NCBI GenBank assembly: GCA_039707465.1
Contig: CM077643.1
Coordinates: forward strand, 374,765,419 to 374,829,418
DNA: 64,000 nt
DNA from: Rhabdophis nuchalis
Taxonomy: Eukaryota; Chordata; Lepidosauria; Squamata; Natricidae
Direction: 5' to 3'
Of the stretch, positions 56,515 through 64,000 are shown piece by piece. The notes under the pieces are model-generated. The model was not told where the DNA came from. It made no database searches and saw only the letters and a list, made by a program, of their open reading frames with translations. Position 1 is the stretch's first letter. Every line of letters starts with the position of its first letter. The position numbers and the translations under genes are program-made.

Positions 56515-56921
56515 TACAAAAAATCCTCAACTTACACAGTTCATTTAGTGACAGTTCAAAGTTACAACAGTACTGAAAAAAAGTGACTTATGACCATTTT
56601 CAGGGTTACAACCTCTCCAGCAGCCCTATAATCATGTGATCAAAATTCAGATGCTTGGCAATCTTTGCAACTTTTGCTAAAGTCCCATGTGATCATTGCC
56701 ATGTCCCATGTGATCATTTTGCGTGACCTGACAAGCGAAGTCTATGAGATAGACAGATTCACTTAACAACCAGGTTAGTAACTTATCAACTGCAGTAACT
56801 CACTTCATAACTGTAGTAAGAAAGGTTGTATAATGTGGCAAATATTACTCACTTAACAAATATCTCACTTAACAACAGAAATGTTGGGCTCATTATGGTC
56901 ATAAGTTGAGGACTACCTGTA
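56515..56921 (-). mobile_element. TIR MITE of the TACAGGTAGTCC family
   Basis: Plus-strand left end TACAAAAAATCCTCAACTTA and right end AAGTTGAGGACTACCTGTA. The interior is the complement of the 14863 and 19947 copies (GATCAAAATTCAGATGCTTG). Confidence 0.82.
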
Positions 56922-57067
56922 CCTTTGGAGATATAGGAATGTACTTTTTGTTTCTTATTATTTGGAAGATAATATGAAACTTACATATTTGAACTGAATA
57001 TAACAACATTTTTTTCTGGCCACAGCAGCATTTCACTTTTAATGAAAGGGATAAATATACCATAGCT

Positions 57068-57262
57068 CAGCGGTTCTCAACCTCAGGGTCGGGACCCCTT
57101 TGGGGGTTGAATGACTCTTTCACAGGGGTCGCCTAAGACCATCGGAAATCATATATTTTCGATGGTCTTAGGAACCGAGACACCAATTTTATGGTTGGGG
57201 GTCACCACAACATGAGGAACTATATTAAAGGATGGCGGCATTGGGAAGGTTGAGAACCACTG
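57068..57262 (+). mobile_element. SPIN (SPACE INVADERS) non-autonomous hAT element
   Basis: 195 bp starting CAGCGGTTCTCAACC and ending GGTTGAGAACCACTG, with exact 8-bp duplications CCATAGCT at 57060-57067 and 57263-57270. The interior has GGGTCGGGACCCCTTTGGGG, CACAGGGGTCGCCTAAGACC and CGATGGTCTTAGGAACCGAG, which I recognise as the SPIN non-autonomous family, known for horizontal transfer among tetrapods. It is well preserved. Confidence 0.9.
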
Positions 57263-57284
57263 CCATAGCTTAAGCTATTCATAA

Positions 57285-57526
57285 GCCATGGTGGCACAGT
57301 AGTTAGAGTACAGTACCTGCAGGCTACTTCTACTGACTGCCAGTTGACTGAAATTTAGCAGTTCAAATCCTACCAGGCTCAAGGTTGACTCAGCCTTCCA
57401 TTCTTCCGAGGCAGGTAAAACGAGGACCCAAATTGTTGGGGGCAATATGCTGACTCTGTAAACTGCTTAGAGAGGGCTGTAAAGTACTCTAAAGCATATA
57501 TAAGTCTAAGTGCTATTGCTATTTAT
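57285..57526 (+). mobile_element. tRNA-derived squamate SINE
   Basis: It begins GCCATGGTGGCACAGTAGTTAG (A-box region, TAGTTAGAGTA), has a B-box-like GTTCAAATCCT near 57360, then CTCAAGGTTGACTCAGCCTT, GGGGGCAATATGCTGACTCT and GCTTAGAGAGGGCTGTAAAG. It ends in CTATTGCTATT. Nearly full length. RNA polymerase III boxes are diverged, so it is probably silent. Confidence 0.8.
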
Positions 57527-57942
57527 GCTTTTTACCACGTGTAATCAATATTTCTCTTCCAGTATTTACAATAAACTAGTAGACTTCTAAAATACTTTCA
57601 GTTATGCTTATTGGAAAGAAATTATACATCTACATTTTATTTCAAAACCAAAACCAATTTTTCGTGTTCTTCCTATAAGAAAATTAATGGTTCTCTCTCC
57701 TTTCTTTAAACCACTATCCATTAAATCACAGAATTAAAATGTACAACAGCTCTAAGATGCTGTATTGTTAAATATACATATTTCCACCATGCTACTACCT
57801 TTTGTTTGGAGTAAGCACTGTTACACATAACACAGAGTAGAATTAAGAAATAGAAAGCCCAAGATATTGAAGCTGTGACATAAGAAAAGGAAACAGTGAT
57901 AAATTCAAATTATACCAATACTATTCATTATACCACTCCATC
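57527..57942. other. MSRA intron, nothing recognised
   Basis: Plain AT-rich sequence. Confidence 0.5.
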
Positions 57943-58142
57943 AGGGGTGGGTTGCTGCCAGCATTACAGCCGGTTCAGTGCACGTGCAATTTTTCATGTG
58001 TGCGCAATGGCCCATAAATAGGTCTGCGCATGCGCAGAACATTAAAAAATGGGGGGAAAGCCATACCACACTGACTGGGTTCCAGCGACCCAGGCCAGCA
58101 AACCATTACCAGTTTGGCGGAACTGGTCCGAACCCACCTCTG
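57943..58142 (+). mobile_element. hAT MITE with CAGGGGTGGGTT termini
   Basis: 200 bp. Left CAGGGGTGGGTTGC, right GAACCCACCTCTG. Flanks CACTCCAT and CTCTCCAT agree at 7 of 8 bases. Its terminus is the closest in the window to that of the exon-carrying element at 11693, sharing the first 12 bases. Confidence 0.85.
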
Positions 58143-58182
58143 CTCTCCATATCTTTCTTCTCTTGTAAACCATCTCTGCACA

Positions 58183-58386
58183 AGCGTCATACATTGCCTT
58201 TTCTTCTTTAAAACTTTCACCTTTTTTGAGGATCTCATCAATTCCATACAACCTTTATCCTCTTCTTCTCCATCTATTCATTCTTCATTCATATATTTGC
58301 ATTGTGATTCAATCCTCAATATGTAACTAAACTATTTCAATATACTATTTCAATATACACACTACAACTATTTCAATATACATACT
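58183..58386. repeat. Unclassified repeat, left part, split by CR1
   Basis: Blocks such as CTTCTCCATCTATTCATTCT and CACTACAACTATTTCAATAT lead to a short tandem repeat (CTATTTCAATATACACACTA-type, 58340-58390). The character of the sequence resumes at 60827. I associate it with a long squamate repeat but cannot classify it. Confidence 0.4.
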
Positions 58387-60826
58387 ACAATAGTAATGGG
58401 AGATTTTAACTACCCTGACATCAATTGGGAAACAAACTCTGCACCAAGTGGAAGATCCAACAGGTTCCTAACAAATCTAGCAGACAACTTTGTTTCCCAA
58501 AAGGTAGAGAAGGGAACAAGGGGATCAGCAATATTGGACTTAATTCTCACTAACAGAGAGGAAATGATAGAAGGTGTAGAAGCTACAGGAACTTTGGGGG
58601 CAAGCGATCATGAAATACTGGAATTCAACATTATGCAAACAAAAGTAGTTGAACAAAGTTAAACTAGAGTCTTAGACTTTAAGAGAGCTAATTTCAATAA
58701 ACTCAGAGAGAGCTTGGGAAGGATTCCATGGATGAGAATCCTCAAGGGGAAAACAACTCAAGAAGCTTTGGAAATTTTGAAAAATGAGATTATAAAAGCC
58801 CAGTCCAGCGCAATACCAATGAAGAAGAAAAATAACAGTTCCCAAAAGAAACCAGCATGGCTGCATAAAGAACTCTCTGACAAATTGAAAGACAAAAAGG
58901 ATAAATATAAAAAGTGGAAAAAGGGGGACATAACTAAGGCAAAATATCAGCAAATAGCCCGAGCCTGTAAAGATGAAGTGAGGAAAGCTAAGGCTCGCAA
59001 TGAAGAAAGGCTTGCCAAAAAAGTAAAAAATAACAAAAAAAGCTTCTTCCAACATGTTAAAAATAAGAAAAAAGTTAAGGAAACAATTGGTCCACTGCTG
59101 GGAGAAAATGGCAAGAAGATGATAAGCAACAGGGAGAAAGCAGAACTATTTAACTCTTTTTTTGCATCTGTCTTTACACAAAGGGATAAAACAGTCCAAC
59201 CAATCAAAAACAGCACCACAAAAATCAGATTAGGAACACAAGTTGAAATAGGGAAGAAAATGGTAAGTGAGCACCTGTCTGCCCTGGATGAGTTCAAATT
59301 ACCAGGACCGGATGGATTACACCCCAGGGTTCTGAAGGAACTGGCAGACGGGATCTCAGAACCACTGAACTATATCTTTCAGAGATCCTGGAGCACCGGG
59401 GAACTGCCAGAAGACTGGAAAAGAGCTGATGTGATTCCCATCGTCAAAAAAGGAAAAAAAACAGATCCAGGAAACTATAGACCCATCAGCCTGACCTCAA
59501 TACCAGGAAAGATTCTGGAAAAGATAATTAAACAACAAATAAGTGAACACCTAGAAGCAAACAAAGTAATAGCCAAAAGCCAACATGGGTTTGTCAAAAA
59601 CAGATCATGCCAGACGAATCTAATTGCATTCTTTGACAAAGTGACAAAATCAGTGGACCAGAGGAATGCTGTTGATATAATTTACCTGGACTTCAGTAAG
59701 GCATTTGATAAAGTAGACCATAACTTACTATTAGATAAAGTAGAAAATTGTGGGTTAGACAGCACCACCACCAAATGGATTCGCAACTGGCTGACCAACC
59801 GCACTCAACGTGTAGTCCTCAATGGAACTGCATCTACATGGAAGGAAGTATGCAGTGGAGTCCCCCAAGGCTCTGTTTTAGGCCCAGTACTCTTTAACAT
59901 CTTCATCAACGATTTGGATGAGGGGATAAATGGGGAACTCATCAAATTTGCAGACGACACCAAGCTGGCAGGAATAGCCAACACTCCAGAAGATAGGCTT
60001 AAGATACAGAAGGATCTAGACAAACTTGAACATTGGGCACTATCTAATAAAATGAAATTCAATTGTGAAAAAAGTAAGGTCCTACATATAGGCAAGAAAA
60101 ACCAAATGCACAAGTACAGTATAGGTGGTACCTTGCTCAATAGTAGCAACTGTGAGAGGGATCTAGGAATCCTAGTGGACAACCATTTAAATATGAGCCA
60201 GCAGTGTGCAGCAGCTGCCAAAAAAGCCAACACAGTTCTAGGCTGCATAAACAGAGGGATAGAATCTAGATCACGTGAAGTGTTAATGCCACTGTATAGT
60301 GCCTTGGTAAGGCCACACTTGGAATACTGCATACAGTTTTGGTCGCCACGATGTAGAAAAGACGTGGAGACTCTGGAAAGAGTGCAGAGAAGAGCAACCA
60401 AGATGATTAGGGAACTGGAGACTAAAACATATGAAGAACGGCTGCAGGAGCTGGGTATGTCTAGTTTGATGAAGAGAAGGACCAGGGGAGACATGATAGC
60501 AGTGTTCCGATATCTCAGAGGGTGCCACAAAGAAGAGGGAGTCAAACTATTCTCCAAGGCACCTGGGGGCAGGACAAGAAGCAATGGGTGGAAACTAATC
60601 AAGGAGAGAAGCAACTTAGAACTAAGGAGAAATTTCCTGACAGTTAGAACAATTAACCTCTGGAACAGCTTGCCTCCAGAAGTTGTGAATGCCCCAACCC
60701 TGGAAGTCTTTAAAAAGTTGTTAGATAGCCATTTGTCTGAAATGGTATAAGGTTCCTGCCCACGCAGGGGGTTGGACTAGAAGACCTACAAGGTCCCTTC
60801 CAACTCTGCTATTGTATTGTATTGTA
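58387..60826 (+). mobile_element. Young CR1 LINE, 5'-truncated in the endonuclease
   Basis: Starts within the endonuclease ([16 protein letters not shown]) and runs through RT to the 3' tail GGGGGTTGGACTAGAAGACC and TATTGTATTGTATTG. One in-frame stop at 58660-58662 separates two otherwise collinear open parts of the same frame. It is very similar to the minus-strand copy at 42193-44268. Antisense to MSRA, in the intron 5' of exon 2. Confidence 0.93.
58396..60750 (+). pseudogene. CR1 EN-RT polyprotein with one premature stop
   Basis: Frame 58396-58662 encodes the end of the APE-like endonuclease: [26 protein letters not shown] and [10 protein letters not shown], with catalytic Asp/Asn and Ser-Asp-His. 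TAA at 58660 interrupts it. The same frame is open from 58663 to 60750 and covers linker, [54 protein letters not shown] and the C-terminus. With just one nonsense change and 5' truncation, the insertion is recent. It lacks the first part of the endonuclease and so is not autonomous. Confidence 0.92.
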
Positions 60827-61308
60827 ATGCCACTTCTTTCACAATCGTCATTCACTTTTGCACTCAGTGTACATTCATTCAGCACCCATTCATTCTCAAC
60901 TCTTTCTTTAACCAATTCCCACTGCATTCAGCTTGCTTTTATGCTTTTTTTTTTTTACATACCCAGTTTTCATTTCCATATAATTGAGAAGAAACATACT
61001 GTTATTCACAGGCTTTTCTCTTTTTTCAACATTCCACTCAACATAATACCTATTACCCTTCTCCACGTCTTGCATTTCCTAAAATTTCCTCATTCATCTT
61101 CAATTGTCAGTAAAATTCAATCAAAGTTTACAAATTGACCTATTTATTATAGTTTGGGGTTTCAGTGGGATTTATTTATTTAGTTACATGTGTATATTGC
61201 CTATTCATATAACTTTATTTGTATTATAAACTGATGGAGGCTTCCTCCCATTTTTTCTGTCAATTCCTGGTCAAAAGAAATGGATTTTTAATTGCATTAG
61301 TTGCATTT
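60827..61308. repeat. Unclassified repeat, right part
   Basis: Continues the pyrimidine-rich repeat found left of the CR1: CCACTTCTTTCACAATCGTC, CATTCAGCACCCATTCATTC, CCCACTGCATTCAGCTTGCT and GAAACATACTGTTATTCACA. A LINE-like origin in antisense is possible but not shown. Confidence 0.4.
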
Positions 61309-63122
61309 ACAGGTAAGAGCCCATTTACGGACTTACATTGTGGCGCTGAGAATGGCCAAACGCCATCATTGCGCCACTCTCATAGCATCCGCAGATAACC
61401 GCCCTGCCGCCCTGTTTAGGGTGACCTGTTCCCTCCTTCAACAGAGGGTGCGGGAAGCCCCATTACAGGGTAGAACAGAGGAATTTGTGATTTATCTGCA
61501 GGAGAAAATCGCTCAGATCCAGAACAAGTTAGTCTCCATTGATGGCCCAGTGGGATGCCCCGAGGCGGATCTTGGTTGGGAGGAATTTGACTCTGTTACT
61601 TCCGAGGATATGGACAGGTTATGTGGGCGACTGCGAGCCACCACATGTTTTACTGGACCCGTGTCCCTCCTGGCTTGTACTGGCATCCTGGGAGGTGACA
61701 CGAGGCTGGCTCCAAGAGGTTGTCAACGCTTCTCTAAGTGAGGGTTTCTTGCCTGCCTCCCTTAAAGAGGCCATGGTGAGGCCCCTCCTGAAGAAGCCCT
61801 CTTTGGATCCAGCTTTATTAGCCAACTATCGTCCCGTCTCCAACCTTCCCTTTTTGGCGAAGATTGTTGAGAGTGTGGTGGCACAACAGTTTTCCCGTCA
61901 CCTGGAGGAAGTTGATTATCTAGACCCGCGCCAGTCTGGCTTCCGGCCCGGGCATAGCACCGAGACGGCATTGGTCGCGTTGGTAGATGATCTCTGGAGG
62001 GCCAGAGATGGGGGTTGTTCCTCCATCCTGGTCCTATTAGACCTCTCAGCGGCTTTCGATATCATCGACCATGGTATCCTATTGCATCGGCTGGGGGGGT
62101 TGGGGGTGGGAGGCACCGTCTTACGGTGGTTCTCCTCCTACCTCTCTTGTCGATCGCAATTTTTGTTGACAGGAGAGCAGAGGTCGACCTCGAGACCCCT
62201 CACATGTGGGGTGCCTCAGGGGTCGGTCCTCTCACCTCTCCTGTTCAACACATATATGAAGCCGCTGGGCGAGATCATCCATGGTTTTGGGGTAGAGTAT
62301 CATCTCTACGCTGATGATACGCAGCTGTATATATCTACCCCAAACCACCCCAACGATACCGTAGCGGTGATGTGCCAGTGCCTGGAAGCCGTGCGGATCT
62401 GGATGGGAAGTAACAGACTCAGGCTCAACCCGACCAAGACAGAGTGGCTGTGGTTTCCGGCTGCCCGATTCAACCAGCTCACTCCATCGCTGGCCATAGG
62501 GGGCGAACATCTTGCCCCTGTGGATGGGGCGCGCAACTTGGGTGTCCTCCTGGATACCCGGCTGTCCATGGAAGATCAAGTGACAGCCGTGGCCAGGAGG
62601 GCGTTCTACCAGGTTCGCCTGGTACGCCAGTTGCGCCCCTTATTGGATCGGAATGCCCTTTGCACAGTCACTCATGCCCTCGTGACATCCCGACTGGACT
62701 ATTGTAACTCTCTCTACATGGGGCTCCCCCTGAGGTGCACCCGGAGACTTCAGCTGGTCCAGAATGCAGCCGCGCGAGCTATAATGGGGACCGCAAGGTA
62801 CACCCACATAACACCGCTCTTGCGCGAGCTGCACTGGCTGCCTGTCGTCTTCCGGGTGCGCTTCAAGGTGCTAGTGGTCATCTTCAAAGCGCTTCATGGC
62901 TCGGGACCTAGCTACCTGCGGGATCGGATCCTGCCCCATACTTCCTCACGGCCGATTTGCTCCCACAGAGAGGGACTTCTCTGGGTGCCGTCCACTAGAC
63001 TTTGTCAGCGGGCGACGCCCAGGGGAAGGGCCTTCTCTGTGGCGGGCCCAGCCCTCTGGAACGACCACTCCTTCCGCCAAAAATTAAAAACACACTTTTT
63101 CTGCTTGGCTGGCCGAGGGTAG
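61301..63122 (+). pseudogene. L2 reverse transcriptase with frameshift and 12-codon deletion
   Basis: Frame 61301-61741 covers the linker, then a one-base insertion near 61650 (TGTTTTACTGG against TGTTCATTGG in the intact copy) shifts to the frame open to 63122. RT motifs are intact in form: [39 protein letters not shown] and YADDTQLY. The C-terminus has lost about 12 codons ([12 protein letters not shown] in the intact copy). Not functional as it stands, but recently inserted. Confidence 0.92.
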
Positions 63123-63325
63123 TCTCTTCCTTTAGGGTTTTTAGGGAACGATGAGTTTTAATGGGGATTTTAGTGCAGGGATGATTGGTTTAATCTATTT
63201 TTAGGTATTGTATTTATTCATGTATATATTTTATGTGTTTTAGTTTTCCCTGAGTCCCCTTGGGGAGAGGACGCGGTATATAAAATAAATATTATTATTA
63301 TTATTATTATTATTTATATATATTT
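61309..63325 (+). mobile_element. Young L2 LINE, 5'-truncated
   Basis: Starts at CAGGTAAGAGCCCATTTACG, homologous to position 9474 of the full-length copy, and ends in CCCTGAGTCCCCTTGGGGAG and an (ATT)n tail at about 63288-63315. Very similar to the copies at 1-1460 and 6909-11504. Confidence 0.93.
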
Positions 63326-64000
63326 ATATGTACTATTTATATATATTTCTGCAAAACATTTGAGCTGTTACCCAATATCATATGCATATACATGTATATC
63401 CCCAAGAAGCATACTGTATGTTTAATGTCACTCACATGAATTCTGTATTTATATCGGTGTATGTGCATGTATTCTAAATATAATTTTTATTTAAGATATT
63501 TTTGCACAATGTAAAAATAAGCGATTTTGAGTTAAAGATGAATGAAGAAAAATAATAGAAAGTAAAAAAGAAACCTAAAACATTTTTAAAAACTGTTTTC
63601 CAGTCTTAATAGCAATTATTAAGTTTATATTTTGTCCTCTCTAAGGTTACATCAAAGTTTCCTTTTTTCCCTAATGTACCCTTTCTAATAATCAAATCCG
63701 TAAATCATCAGTCCATTTTTTTTCAGTAAAAAGTCAATAAGAGATTTCCATAGCATTTTTATATAAATATGCATAAATTCTTAAAACAATGAAAAGGCAT
63801 CACACATTCTTGTTTTATTCACAGCTCAGTGCTGAATTTTTAAATTATCCATGTGTTCTCATGCATTATTTTACTCTTGTCACATATGATTCTGACTGCT
63901 TTCAGTAATGACCTTCAACTCCATATTTATCCACAATATTCCATAATTCAAGAAATGACCGTCTCTAAATGGCGACGATCATTTCTGGAGTCCTGATGTT
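63326..64000. other. MSRA intron, nothing recognised
   Basis: AT-rich sequence to the window edge without gene or repeat that I can name. Confidence 0.5.

Noticed and set aside
58183..61138. Host gene interrupted by the CR1 at 58.4 kb, suggested by open frames on both sides
   Set aside because: The frames are Ser/Phe/His-rich with no splice signals and the text is pyrimidine-biased; it fits an unclassified repeat better.

Overview
This window is nuclear DNA from a squamate reptile, most likely a snake. It is AT-rich and gene-poor, and carries interspersed repeats typical of squamates: young L2-clade and CR1-clade LINEs, an R4-type LINE, Sauria-type SINEs, a SPIN element and many small hAT elements. 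CR1 tails run into ATTCT or ATTGT repeats, as described for snakes. No bacterial or phage gene organisation is present. Family names come from recalled consensus sequences; no database was searched.

The host gene is MSRA (peptide methionine sulfoxide reductase A), on the minus strand. Four coding exons lie at 52915-52983, 45998-46117, 25509-25613 and 6623-6729, corresponding to human exons 2-5. Each has AG/GT splice sites and the phases join without a stop. Exon 1 lies beyond the right edge and the last exon beyond the left edge. Everything else is MSRA intron: 18.8 kb between exons 5 and 4, 20.4 kb between 4 and 3, 6.8 kb between 3 and 2, and the two flanks.

Region by region: 1-1460 is the 3' end of an L2 LINE cut by the window edge. 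About 6909-11504 is a full-length L2 with an open 1089-codon EN-RT frame, inserted just upstream of the exon 5 splice acceptor. 11505-13860 holds two R4-type LINE 3' ends. The first is split by a 1392-bp hAT-type transposon (11693-13084) with perfect 14-bp terminal inverted repeats and a perfect 8-bp target duplication. Inside it is a CpG-rich promoter-like segment and a signal-peptide exon ending in a splice donor, which I read as exon 1 of BRI3BP. A cut-and-paste element that has captured a host promoter and first exon is the most interesting object here. 14-32 kb is intron with SINEs, MITEs, an old L2 and a CR1 remnant. 33.5-36 kb is a decayed L2 with a CR1 tail inside it. 42.2-44.3 kb and 58.4-60.8 kb are two young, nearly identical CR1 elements. 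45.4-45.7 kb is a probable solo LTR. 54.7-55.7 kb is an ancient antisense L2. 57.1 kb is a SPIN element. 61.3-63.3 kb is another young L2.

The hAT elements share one signature: eight of nine target duplications have TA at their centre, which is typical of the Buster group to which SPIN belongs. The exon-carrying element was therefore probably mobilised by a Buster-type transposase supplied in trans.
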